A DNA stretch of 64,000 bases from an uncultured Paracoccaceae bacterium (GTDB lineage: Bacteria; Pseudomonadota; Alphaproteobacteria; Rhodobacterales; Rhodobacteraceae). The notes beneath the pieces were generated by a model that did not search any database, had not been told where the DNA came from, and worked only from the letters and a program-made list of their open reading frames with translations. Shown in pieces: positions 19,463 through 27,876 of this stretch. The DNA is taken from NCBI GenBank assembly GCA_947500005.1, contig CANMQJ010000013.1:1-64000 (forward strand). Reading direction: 5' to 3'. Every line of letters starts with the position of its first letter. The first letter of the stretch is position 1. Both the position numbers and the translations under genes were made by a program.

Positions 19463-20493
19463 GCCCGGTAGTCCCGGCTGTAGCGCGCGCCCAGAGAGGT
19501 CAGAATTTCATAGCCGATCGTGTCGGCCGCGTTTGCCCAGTCGTCAATCCGCTGCTTCTCGCCCAGAAGGCGCAGATGCTCGGGGTCATACCCCAGATCG
19601 GTCACGTCAACCGTGATGAGGTCCATCGATACGCGGCCGACCACCTCGCACCGCCGACCGTCGGCATGGGCGGCCAGCCCGCCGCTGGTGCCGCGCAATA
19701 TGCCGTCGGCATAACCTGCCGATATGGTGGCGATCCGGCTGGGACGGGTGGCGAACCAGGTGTTGCCATAGCCAACGGTTTCGCCGGGTTCGACATCGCG
19801 GACCTGGATCACTGGCACGTCGAGGGCGACCACCGGCTGCGCCTCGGCGAAGGGCATCCCGCCATAAAGGCCCACGCCGGGCCGGCAGAGATCGAAATGG
19901 TATTCCGGCCCGAGCAGGATCCCGCCCGTCGAGGCAAGCGAAAGCGGGATGCCGAGCCCGTCGGTCATCTCGCGGAAACACTTCAACTGGCGCGCGTTCA
20001 TCGGGTGGCCGGGTTCGTCCGCGCAGGCCAGATGCGACATGATGAGTTCGGGCTCGAGCCGCAGGGCGAGATCGCGCAGAGCGGACCATTCCGCGGGCTC
20101 CATCCCCAGGCGGTTCATGCCGCTGTCGAGCTGGATGCCGAAAGACTGGTCCGGGAGTGCCTCGGCATGGCGCAGCATCTGGTCGATGGAGTTGAGCATC
20201 GGCACGAGATCATGGTCCCGCAGCAGTTCGGTATCGCCGGGCATGTGGCCGGAGAAGACGCAGATCACCGGGCCGGGCCCCAAGGCGCGACGCAGGGCGG
20301 CGCCTTCCTCGGCGATGGCCACGAAAAAGCTGCGCGCACCGGCGCGGGCCAGCGCCTGGCCCACGGGCGCGACGCCCAGCCCATAGCCGTCCGCCTTGAC
20401 CACGGCGGCGGTCTCGGCTTCGGTCATTGCATCCAGCGCACGCCAGTTTTCGGCAAGCGCGTTGAGGTCGATGGTCAGGCGTGCGGTTCCCAT
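19459..20493 (-). CDS. alr: Alanine racemase
   Basis: PLP enzyme making D-alanine for peptidoglycan. 344 residues: the PLP Lys is in [11 protein letters not shown] near residue 34, and the second catalytic Tyr lies in the C-terminal beta domain near [13 protein letters not shown]. Length and motif spacing are normal. It overlaps the MlaE-like gene by 4 bases (ATGA). The DUF1194 and dnaB genes lie upstream on the same strand. Confidence 0.93.
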   Translation of the reverse strand: MGTARLTIDLNALAENWRALDAMTEAETAAVVKADGYGLGVAPVGQALARAGARSFFVAIAEEGAALRRALGPGPVICVFSGHMPGDTELLRDHDLVPMLNSIDQMLRHAEALPDQSFGIQLDSGMNRLGMEPAEWSALRDLALRLEPELIMSHLACADEPGHPMNARQLKCFREMTDGLGIPLSLASTGGILLGPEYHFDLCRPGVGLYGGMPFAEAQPVVALDVPVIQVRDVEPGETVGYGNTWFATRPSRIATISAGYADGILRGTSGGLAAHADGRRCEVVGRVSMDLITVDVTDLGYDPEHLRLLGEKQRIDDWANAADTIGYEILTSLGARYSRDYRA

Positions 20494-20553
20494 AGCCGCG
20501 TTCTTGACATGGGGCGCGGCCGGGTCAAGAGGAAAGAGGGCCGCAGCCCCCGC

Positions 20554-21345
20554 TCAGGGCCAATCGAGATAACGCCGGTTGCGTTCCCAGATCTTTTCGC
20601 CCACCTCGCAATCATAAGGCGGCAGGCTGCGGCTTTGCGCGCGATGGAGCCGGGCGGGCAGGTCTCCGGCGATCTCGAGGATCAGCTTGCGCTGCACCGC
20701 CTCGGCGAACTGGTCCCAATGTGTGACGGGCAGGATGAAGGCGCCGGGCCCCCCGATGACGCAGCGAATATAGTAGATGTCGAGGTCGGGTATGCCCCAG
20801 GAGGCGGTCAGCGGATCCTCGGTCATCAACGGCAGACCGTTGATCGTGATGCCACGGTCCAGCACCGAGTCGCGCGCGGCGGTCACCAACCCGCCCTGGT
20901 TGTTCGGGCCATCGCCCGAGATGTCGATCACCCGGCGCAGCCCGCTGAAACCGTTGCCCTCGAACGCATCGGCCGCATGGCGCAGCGCCTGGCTGATCGA
21001 GGTGCGGCGCATCGAGGCGTTGTAATTGGCGGTGATCTGCCCGGCGAAGGCATGGGCATCCTCGGCGCTATCAATAAGTGTCCAGGGCACAACCGTGCGC
21101 TGGCTGTGGCTGCCGGCCCATTCGACATAGGTGATGGCAACGGTGCCGATCATGCCGTTCAGAATGGCGGCAATCACCTCATCGCTTTGCAGGGCCATCG
21201 CGTAGCCGCGGCGCTGGATCTCCAATTCGTCGGGATTCATCGAGCGCGAGACATCGACGGCCAGGAACAGCTCGACATCCACCTCGCGGTCCTGGGCCAA
21301 GGCAGGGGCGGCGAGCGTCAGGCAAAGGAGAATGGCGCGCAGCAT
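20554..21345 (-). CDS. Secreted DUF1194 protein with a VWA-like domain
   Basis: 263 residues. A signal peptide (cleavage near PALAQDREV) is followed by a von Willebrand A-type domain with the MIDAS motif DVSRSM (DxSxS) near residue 31 and a later ISGDGPNNQGG. The DUF1194 family is found widely in alphaproteobacteria and its function is unknown; a metal-dependent binding role in the periplasm is an inference. It starts 48 bases downstream of the dnaB stop. Confidence 0.82.
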   Translation of the reverse strand: MLRAILLCLTLAAPALAQDREVDVELFLAVDVSRSMNPDELEIQRRGYAMALQSDEVIAAILNGMIGTVAITYVEWAGSHSQRTVVPWTLIDSAEDAHAFAGQITANYNASMRRTSISQALRHAADAFEGNGFSGLRRVIDISGDGPNNQGGLVTAARDSVLDRGITINGLPLMTEDPLTASWGIPDLDIYYIRCVIGGPGAFILPVTHWDQFAEAVQRKLILEIAGDLPARLHRAQSRSLPPYDCEVGEKIWERNRRYLDWP

Positions 21346-21393
21346 GGTGCCGATTGGGCCAGAGACGGCCCGCCCTGTCCACTCAAACCTGCG

Positions 21394-22872
21394 TCAGTAG
21401 CCCTCGCCGTTCTGCTGCCAGGGCTTCACGAGGTTGCCGAAGCGCGTGAATTGCGCCTCGAAGGCCAGCTCGACCGTGCCGATCGGGCCGTGACGTTGCT
21501 TGCCCACGATGACTTCGGCCTTGCCGTGCAGGCGCTCCATCGCCTCGATCCATTCGGCCATGCGGTCTGCCTCGTGATCGCCGGGTTTCTCGCGTTCCTT
21601 GTAGTATTCCTCGCGGAACACGAACATCACCACGTCGGCATCCTGTTCGATCGAGCCCGATTCGCGCAGGTCCGACAGCTGAGGCCGCTTGTCGTCGCGG
21701 TTTTCGACCTGGCGCGAAAGCTGCGAAAGCGCGATGACGGGTATGTTCAGTTCCTTGGCGATGGCCTTCATGCCCATCGAGATCTCGGCGATCTCGTTCA
21801 CGCGATTCTCGGCCATGCCGCGACAGAGCTGCAGGTAGTCGATCACCAGCAGGTCGAGCCCATGCGTCCGCTTGAGCCTGCGGGCGCGGGCGGCAAGCTG
21901 GCTGATCGGCAGGGCGGGCGTGTCGTCGATGAAAAGCGGACAGGCCTCCAGCGCCTTGGCGGCATCGACGAAACGGCGGAACTCGGACTCGGTCATGTCG
22001 CCTTGCCGGATCTTGTGGCTGGAGATTTCGGACGCCTCGGCGAGAATACGGCCCGCAAGCTGCTCGGCGCTCATTTCCAGGCTGAAGAAGCCCACGACGC
22101 CGCCGTCGATCGCGCCCTCGGACCCGTCGGATTTCAGCCCGCGCTTGTAGGCCTTGGCCACGTTGAAGGCGATGTTGGTCGCCAGCGATGTCTTGCCCAT
22201 CGACGGGCGCCCGGCCAGGATGATGAGGTCGGAGGGGTGCAAGCCGCCCAGTTGTTTGTCCAGATCGACAAGCCCGGTCGAGATGCCCGCCATGCCGCCG
22301 CCGCGCTGATAGGCTTCGTTGGTGACGTTGACCGCTTCGGTCACGGCCTTGAGGAAGGACTTGAAGCCGCTTTCCGTCTGGCCCTGTTCGGAGAGCTGGT
22401 AGAGCTTCTGCTCGGCCTCGACGATCTGTTCCTTGGGCTCGCTCGCCACATCGACGCGCGCGGCCTTGTCCGAGATGTCGCGGCCAAGCCGGATCAGCTC
22501 GCGCCGGATGGCGAGGTCATAGATCATCTGCGCGTAGTCGCGCACCGCGAAGGCGCTGATCGACGCACCGGCGAGATTGACCAGGTAGGCCGCGCCGCCC
22601 AGTTCCTGAAGGCCCGCGTCATCGGCCATGAACGCCTTGAGCGTCACGGGCGAGGCCAGCGCGTTCTTTGCGATGCGCGCCGCCGCGACCTCCCAGATGC
22701 GGGCATGCACCGGGTCGTAGAAATGCTCGGACCCGATGATCGAGGCCACGCGGTCGTATAGGTCGTTGTTGGTCAGGATCGCGCCCAGAAGCTGCTGCTC
22801 GGCCTCGACCGAATGCGGCATGGTCTCGGCGTCCTGGATCTGCGCCTGTGCGATACTGCTGATCTCGTTCAT
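21394..22872 (-). CDS. dnaB: Replicative DNA helicase DnaB
   Basis: Hexameric 5'-3' helicase of the replication fork. 492 residues with the N-terminal DnaB domain (MPHSVEAEQQLLGAIL) and the RecA-like ATPase core: Walker A AGRPSMGKTSLATN, Walker B LLVIDYLQL, and later SQLSRQVE and DLRESGSIEQDAD. No intein is present. The ATG at 22872 is chosen because GGAGAGAGC lies upstream; the frame is open ten codons further. Its upstream region carries three phased GGATAA motifs. Confidence 0.95.
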   Translation of the reverse strand: MNEISSIAQAQIQDAETMPHSVEAEQQLLGAILTNNDLYDRVASIIGSEHFYDPVHARIWEVAAARIAKNALASPVTLKAFMADDAGLQELGGAAYLVNLAGASISAFAVRDYAQMIYDLAIRRELIRLGRDISDKAARVDVASEPKEQIVEAEQKLYQLSEQGQTESGFKSFLKAVTEAVNVTNEAYQRGGGMAGISTGLVDLDKQLGGLHPSDLIILAGRPSMGKTSLATNIAFNVAKAYKRGLKSDGSEGAIDGGVVGFFSLEMSAEQLAGRILAEASEISSHKIRQGDMTESEFRRFVDAAKALEACPLFIDDTPALPISQLAARARRLKRTHGLDLLVIDYLQLCRGMAENRVNEIAEISMGMKAIAKELNIPVIALSQLSRQVENRDDKRPQLSDLRESGSIEQDADVVMFVFREEYYKEREKPGDHEADRMAEWIEAMERLHGKAEVIVGKQRHGPIGTVELAFEAQFTRFGNLVKPWQQNGEGY

Positions 22873-22922
22873 TTCTGCTCTCTCCGCCTGAGCGGCAGGC
22901 ATATACCCGGATCGCGTCCCGG

Positions 22923-22980
22923 AACCATCTGGAAATGGTTGGGGATAAGGCCGGGATAACGGCGTGACCGAAAAGGATAA
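22923..22980. promoter_or_regulatory. dnaB upstream region: inverted repeat and three phased GGATAA motifs
   Basis: The 244-base gap between dnaB and pyrE carries no gene that I can see. It contains AACCAT-N6-ATGGTT (22923-22940) and GGATAA at 22943, 22954 and 22975 (TTATCC on the dnaB coding strand), spaced 11 and 21 bp. TTATCC is the first two-thirds of a DnaA box, but the CACA ending is missing in all three, so DnaA binding is only a suggestion. Confidence 0.35.
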
Positions 22981-23116
22981 CCTCCGAAGACTATGCCAGC
23001 TTGACCCTCATGGCGCAACATCTGGTAGCGTATGGGTGTTCGGGCCCAGTTTATGGCCGTGGAGCCGCGATTCGACGTCCACTTGTCCCCATATGGCCCA
23101 CAGGGCCGTTTCGCCC

Positions 23117-23794
23117 CTATCGGCGGTGAGCCTCCTGCCAGGCGCGCGGATCGGTGAGAAAGCTCTCGACCCCTGCCAAGGTCTGGGCGTCGAATGCGCC
23201 CTGCGACTTGGCCTCGGCCAGCACATCCCACCAGGTGCAGAGGTAATGCAGCGCCACGCCGTGGTCGCCCAGCGTCTTCTCGGTCTCCGGGAAGATGCCG
23301 TAGTAGAAGATGACGGCCGTGTGCCCGCATGTGGCGCCGGTCTCGCGGATCGCGTCCACGAAGGACAGCTTCGAGCCGCCATCGGTGGTCAGATCCTCGA
23401 CCAGAAGCACGCGCTGTCCCTCGGTCATCGCGCCCTCGATCCGGGCGTTGCGGCCGTATCCCTTGGGCTTTTTCCGTACATAGGTCATCGGCAGGGCCAT
23501 GCGCTCGGCCACCAGCGCGGCAAAGGGGATACCCGCCGTCTCGCCGCCGGCGATATTGTCGAACGCCTCGAACCCCGCGTTCCGCATCACGGTGACAGTC
23601 AGGAAATCCATCAGAGTCGCGCGGATGCGCGGGAAGGAGATCAGCTTGCGACAGTCGATATAGCTGGGCGAGGGGAGGCCCGAGGCCAGTGTGTACGGCT
23701 CGTCGGTGTTGAAATTCACGGCACCGATTTCCAGCAGCATCCGTGCTGTGAGCCGGGCGATCTCTTCCTTCGGGGGGTAGGAACTGGGGATCAT
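23117..23794 (-). CDS. pyrE: Orotate phosphoribosyltransferase
   Basis: Converts orotate and PRPP to OMP in pyrimidine synthesis. 225 residues; the PRPP motif is [14 protein letters not shown] near residue 127, with [10 protein letters not shown] conserved before it. Slightly longer than the E. coli enzyme, as in many alphaproteobacteria. It lies 27 bases after pyrC on the same strand, so the two pathway genes are likely co-transcribed. Confidence 0.94.
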   Translation of the reverse strand: MIPSSYPPKEEIARLTARMLLEIGAVNFNTDEPYTLASGLPSPSYIDCRKLISFPRIRATLMDFLTVTVMRNAGFEAFDNIAGGETAGIPFAALVAERMALPMTYVRKKPKGYGRNARIEGAMTEGQRVLLVEDLTTDGGSKLSFVDAIRETGATCGHTAVIFYYGIFPETEKTLGDHGVALHYLCTWWDVLAEAKSQGAFDAQTLAGVESFLTDPRAWQEAHRR

Positions 23795-23821
23795 CTTTTT
23801 TCTTTCTCGAACAGCGTGGCG

Positions 23822-24859
23822 TCAGTCGACGCGCCAATGGAGCGGGAAGCCCGGGTCGAAGACAGTGACGGGGCCTTCGCCGCTGTCGATGCGGTCGGGA
23901 TAAGTGACCGGCTCGCCCTTGGTCAGCGTGATGGTCGCGTCGTTGGCGGGCAACTTGTAGAATGCGGGACCGTGCAGCGAGGCGAAGCCTTCGAGTCGGT
24001 CCAGCGCGCCTTCGCGATCAAAGACCTCGGCCAGAACGCTCATGCAATTGGTGGCCGTGAAACAGCCCGCGCAGCCGCAGGCGCTTTCCTTGTTGGCGTC
24101 GGTATGGGGCGCGCTGTCGGTTCCGAGGAAAAAGCGCGCGTCTCCGCCGGTTGCGGCGGCAACCAGGGCGAGCCTGTGGCTTTCGCGCTTGGCGACGGGC
24201 AGGCAATAGTAATGCGGCCTGATTCCGCCCACGAGGATGTGGTTGCGGTTGATCACGAGGTGATGCGCGGTGATCGTGGCGCCCAGGTCCTTTTCGGCGG
24301 ATTTCACGTAGTCAACGCCATTCTCGGTCGTGATGTGCTCCATCACCACGCGCAGCCCGGGCGTCGCCTGCCGGATCGGGTCGAGCACGCGGTCGATGAA
24401 CACCGCCTCGCGGTCGAAGATGTCGATCTCGGCATCGGTGACCTCGCCATGCACGCAAAGCGGCAGGCCGATCTCGGCCATGCGGTCCAGCACGCCGCGC
24501 ACCTTGTCGAAATCGCGCACCCCCGAGGCGGAGTTCGTGGTGGCCCCGGCCGGGTAAAGCTTGACCGCCTTGACCAGCCCGCTTTCCGCGGCGGCGGACA
24601 CATCGTCGGGATCGGTTTCCTCGGTCAGGTAGAGCGTCATCAGCGGCTCGAACGTCATCCCTTCTGGCAGGGCGGCCAGGATGCGGTCGCGATAGCCGGC
24701 GGCCTGTTCGCCCGTCACAACCGGGGGTACGAGATTGGGCATGATGATCGCGCGCGCGAAATGGCGGGCGGTTTCGGGCAGGACGGCCCGCAGCATCGCG
24801 CCGTCGCGCAGATGCAGGTGCCAGTCGTCGGGGCGGCGCAGGGTAAGGCTCTGGGTCAT
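23822..24859 (-). CDS. pyrC: Dihydroorotase (class II, PyrC)
   Basis: Zinc amidohydrolase closing carbamoyl aspartate to dihydroorotate. 345 residues with the metal-binding HxH in DWHLHLRDG near residue 13, [11 protein letters not shown] carrying the probable carboxylated Lys, and the substrate-binding end region with FLGTDSAPH. Length and motifs fit the E. coli-type enzyme rather than the longer class I form. It precedes pyrE. Confidence 0.94.
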   Translation of the reverse strand: MTQSLTLRRPDDWHLHLRDGAMLRAVLPETARHFARAIIMPNLVPPVVTGEQAAGYRDRILAALPEGMTFEPLMTLYLTEETDPDDVSAAAESGLVKAVKLYPAGATTNSASGVRDFDKVRGVLDRMAEIGLPLCVHGEVTDAEIDIFDREAVFIDRVLDPIRQATPGLRVVMEHITTENGVDYVKSAEKDLGATITAHHLVINRNHILVGGIRPHYYCLPVAKRESHRLALVAAATGGDARFFLGTDSAPHTDANKESACGCAGCFTATNCMSVLAEVFDREGALDRLEGFASLHGPAFYKLPANDATITLTKGEPVTYPDRIDSGEGPVTVFDPGFPLHWRVD

Positions 24860-24895
24860 GGCGATCCGCTAGCACAGGGTCCGGCGCCGGGAAAG

Positions 24896-24917
24896 GCCTC
24901 GCGCGCGGGGGCGAGGC
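24896..24917 (-). terminator. Hairpin at the end of the glycan cluster
   Basis: GCCTCGC-N8-GCGAGGC on the minus strand (24917-24896), followed by CTTTCC. It lies between the last gene of the 25-32 kb cluster and pyrC. The T-run is short, so termination efficiency is uncertain. Confidence 0.45.
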
Positions 24918-25037
24918 AATTTGCGCGCCTCCGCGAAGGTGGAACATGCGGCGGGCCTTGCCACCATCGGCTACCTTCCGGTGCCGACCACTGGGAAAAG
25001 CGGGGTCAGCCCTGGTCCGGCGGCGCCTGCTGCGCGA

Positions 25038-26000
25038 CTAGGTTCGCGCAGGCGGCGGCGGGGTGAAGGCGCCGGTTTTGGCCTTCTCTTCGAGCTCTTC
25101 GAGACGCAGGCGCAACCTGCGCATCGGCAGGCGTGCAATCACGTTGCGGCAGGTCAGCATCGTCAGGTACGGCCTGTTTTGCTGGTCCAGGCGCGAAACG
25201 ACCATCTTGAGGTATTTGGGATAGGAGCGCCGCGCACGGTAGAGCCGGGCAAAGCTGCGATCGGACAGTTTGCCGGTACCCGCCAGTGTCAGCAGCCGGT
25301 AGAGCAGGTTCATGTCCAGCAGGCGCGATTGCAACTCGCCGCCCATCATCCGCATCCTGAGCCGCGTGACATTGGACCGTGCGAAAAGGGTTGCGTGCAT
25401 CGCGTCAAGCTGCTCGTGCGGGTCGTAGAGAATGAAGGCGTGATCGGCTGCGTCCAGCATGTCGGGGGCATAGCCATAGCGATCGGTGAAGGAGACGCGG
25501 CGCATCTCGGTGAACCGGTCGTCCCATTCGGTCATGCGCGGGTCGAGCGTGGCCTGCGGCTGCACGGCGACAACTGTCGCACCCGGCGCGGCAACTGAAA
25601 ACGCCGCCGCCGCATAGCCGCAGGGACCCGCGCCGTAAAACACGACATGGTCGAAATCCTCGAAGAACCCGTCATCCACCAGCCGGTCGAAGAAGCCATA
25701 GACCTTGGGGTCGCGGAACCAGGTGTCGCCGTCCGAGATGATGCAGAGGTGCGACCACCCCTGAGACTTGACCAGTTCGAACCCGAAGGGCTGCTGGGTT
25801 TCCGACATGGCGCGAATGCCCTGCGTGGTCTCGAAGGTGACGATCAGGGTGCTCTCGCGGTCGACGAAGGTCGCGAAATGCCGCTCGCCAAGTTCCTGCG
25901 CCATCCCGTTGGCTTCGGCCTGGGCGATCAGCTTTTCCTTCCAGACGCCGACACGGTATCCCGCAATCGAATCGTCGAGATTGTTCTGGGCGTCCTGCAT
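25038..26000 (-). CDS. Alpha/beta-hydrolase-fold-like protein in the glycan cluster
   Basis: 320 residues, no signal peptide. The middle section FDHVVFYGAGPCGYAAAAFS looks like the nucleophile elbow of alpha/beta hydrolases (usual YGxSMGGYAA), but the nucleophile Ser is replaced by Gly and a Cys sits two residues on. Downstream FILYDPHEQLDAMHA resembles the acid/His end of that fold. The C-terminus is basic and helical. I cannot name a family. It is the last gene of the tandem minus-strand cluster. Confidence 0.55.
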   Translation of the reverse strand: MQDAQNNLDDSIAGYRVGVWKEKLIAQAEANGMAQELGERHFATFVDRESTLIVTFETTQGIRAMSETQQPFGFELVKSQGWSHLCIISDGDTWFRDPKVYGFFDRLVDDGFFEDFDHVVFYGAGPCGYAAAAFSVAAPGATVVAVQPQATLDPRMTEWDDRFTEMRRVSFTDRYGYAPDMLDAADHAFILYDPHEQLDAMHATLFARSNVTRLRMRMMGGELQSRLLDMNLLYRLLTLAGTGKLSDRSFARLYRARRSYPKYLKMVVSRLDQQNRPYLTMLTCRNVIARLPMRRLRLRLEELEEKAKTGAFTPPPPART

Positions 26001-26085
26001 CGTTCGATCCTCGCTTCCATCCGCTGGGACGGGACGGTTTCAAGGACCGGTTCTAGTCTGGAAATACGGCCAAATTGGGTAAAAC

Positions 26086-27162
26086 TCAGGCCGGTTTCGG
26101 GTCGTTCTCGGGGCCGTTTTCCGGGCCTTGCCGTGCCAGCGTGGCATAGCGCGCGAGGGTTCTGGCCGACCTGGCATCGACCGGACGAGATGGCGGGGTC
26201 ATCATCAGGCGCGCGAAGAGGGCGCGATAGGGTTCCTCCGTCATCAATTCGTGGAACCGTGCCTTGCGCCACCCGACCGCGGCGTCGTGCAGGCGCGCAA
26301 GTTCGTCGTCGCGCGCCAGGTCCGACCGGATCGCGTCGCGGGCCGGGGCCATGCGCTGGATCGAGCGGTCTTCATGCGTATTGAAATTCCGCTCCACCCA
26401 GTAATCTACATCGAGCATGTGATCGGAATGCACCGCGCGGCCCCGATCGGCCTTGAGTACGAAACTTTCCATCGCGCCAAGGGGGTAGTGGTTGAGCTGG
26501 GCCAGACCGTAATTGTCGCGCCCGTAGGTCGAGAAGATGCGTCTTTCCCGAAATTGCGGCTCCAGTTCCCGGCCGTGACCATCGAACCAGCGCGCGCCGT
26601 CGAGCCGTTCGGGGACTGGCTGGCGGGGCCGGTGAACCCCCGGTTTACGGTAAGTTCCGTCGTTTCTGTATAGCGTCTTGAACATCGAGGCGCGCCAGGG
26701 CCAGTACATCACCGGGGGCGCGCAGCGGGTGAAACTCTCCAGAACCGCTGAATCCTCGTATCGAAGCTGGCCACCATTGCCGAAAAGCCGCCAGGTCAGC
26801 GTGATGGCCGTTGCTTGAGGCAGGGCGCCGAGCAGGGCCGGGATCGTGCCGTCGCCTGCATGGATGTTGACGAACTCGTCCATGTCGATCGGCAGGATCC
26901 AGTCGGCCCTGCGGATGGCGGCATGTTTCGCGGCCAGGTTCAGGCCGGTGAACTGGATGCCGCGCCTGTCATGTGGCCCATCGTTGCGGATGTGATGCAC
27001 CAGACCCATCGTCTCGAGCCGGTCGAGCATCGCATCGGTACCGTCCTGGCAGTCGTTTGAGAGGATGACGAAATCGGTGATCCCGACCGCCTTGTGATGG
27101 GCAAGCCATTCCAGGAGGAAAGCCGCCTCGTTCCGGACCGTCAGGATGGCTGCGATGCGCAT
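26086..27162 (-). CDS. Glycosyltransferase family 2-like protein (GT-A fold)
   Basis: 358 residues with the signature of the Glyco_tranf_2_4 group: the N-terminal RNEAAFLLEWLAHHKAVGI, SNDCQDGTD, and the metal-binding DMDEFVNI (DxD) near residue 95. Later LTWRLFGNGG and LNHYPLGAMESF are shared with the two other GT2 proteins in this cluster. Sugar donor and acceptor are unknown. It lies 3 bases downstream of the FkbM methyltransferase gene. Confidence 0.82.
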   Translation of the reverse strand: MRIAAILTVRNEAAFLLEWLAHHKAVGITDFVILSNDCQDGTDAMLDRLETMGLVHHIRNDGPHDRRGIQFTGLNLAAKHAAIRRADWILPIDMDEFVNIHAGDGTIPALLGALPQATAITLTWRLFGNGGQLRYEDSAVLESFTRCAPPVMYWPWRASMFKTLYRNDGTYRKPGVHRPRQPVPERLDGARWFDGHGRELEPQFRERRIFSTYGRDNYGLAQLNHYPLGAMESFVLKADRGRAVHSDHMLDVDYWVERNFNTHEDRSIQRMAPARDAIRSDLARDDELARLHDAAVGWRKARFHELMTEEPYRALFARLMMTPPSRPVDARSARTLARYATLARQGPENGPENDPKPA

Positions 27163-27164
27163 GG

Positions 27165-27872
27165 CTACCAGTCGCTGCGGAACACGGCGACCTTTCGGTC
27201 GGAAAAGCGGGGGAAAAAGACCAACCCGCAGTCGTGCAGATGCGAGAACACCCGCGCGATGCCCTGCTTGCCCACGAATTGCGGATGCAGCTCTATCACC
27301 ACTCCGCGCAGGCCGGAAAGATCCACAAGCGGGAGCAGGTCCACCTCGGCCCCTTCGATGTCGCAGACAAGGATCGTGGGCGCGATCCGGTCAAAGGTTT
27401 CCTGCGCGCCGAGGACCGGCACTTCGGTCAGTTCGACGGCTTCCCCGTCATCGGCCATCGGTGTCAGGGAACTGTCGAGGATGCGGGGGCGCACGTAGAA
27501 TCCGGCGCTCGCCGCTTCGGCGCCCAGAACGCCATGGTACACACTGGCATTGGTCACACCGTTCTCGGCATGGACGCGCCGGATATAGGGGATCAGCCGC
27601 GGATTGGCCTCGAAGGCATGAATGGACGCGGCCCCGGTCTGCGTGGCGATCAGCGACGACATGAAGCCCACGCCCGCGCCCAGTTCCATCACCACATCTC
27701 CGCCACCGATCAGTTTCAGCGCGGCCTCGGCCTCGCGGGATTCGTAGCTGTCGCTGCGCAGCGCCCTGCGCATCCGCCAGGGCATCAACCCCGGCTCGAT
27801 CGGAAAGCGCACGCCTCGGCAGGTGATGACGCGTTCGTCGGCCGACGGTGCCTGGTTCTGCGCGATTGCCAT
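27165..27872 (-). CDS. FkbM-family SAM-dependent methyltransferase
   Basis: 235 residues with a class I SAM-binding motif VMELGAGVGFMSSLIA near residue 60, a Glu-containing second motif (IHAFEANPRLIPYI) and the FkbM-type LVCDIEGAEVDLLPL. Family members O-methylate sugars or polyketides. The ATG at 27872 is chosen because an upstream ATG would overlap the preceding stop. Packed between two GT2 genes, it probably modifies the same product. Confidence 0.83.
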   Translation of the reverse strand: MAIAQNQAPSADERVITCRGVRFPIEPGLMPWRMRRALRSDSYESREAEAALKLIGGGDVVMELGAGVGFMSSLIATQTGAASIHAFEANPRLIPYIRRVHAENGVTNASVYHGVLGAEAASAGFYVRPRILDSSLTPMADDGEAVELTEVPVLGAQETFDRIAPTILVCDIEGAEVDLLPLVDLSGLRGVVIELHPQFVGKQGIARVFSHLHDCGLVFFPRFSDRKVAVFRSDW

Positions 27873-27876
27873 GGCG

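Noticed and set aside
20521..20550. GTCAAGAGGAAAGAGGG between alr and the DUF1194 gene as a repeat copy
   Set aside because: It has the purine tail but lacks the TATTT core and the hairpin, and its orientation does not follow the upstream gene.
19576..22761. 1061-codon open frame antisense to alr, DUF1194 and dnaB
   Set aside because: It covers three well-supported genes on the other strand and shows only His/Arg/Gly-rich sequence.
25038..26000. Phosphoadenosine phosphosulfate reductase
   Set aside because: None of the Cys or substrate-binding motifs of CysH are present. The true APS reductase gene is at 46856-47599.
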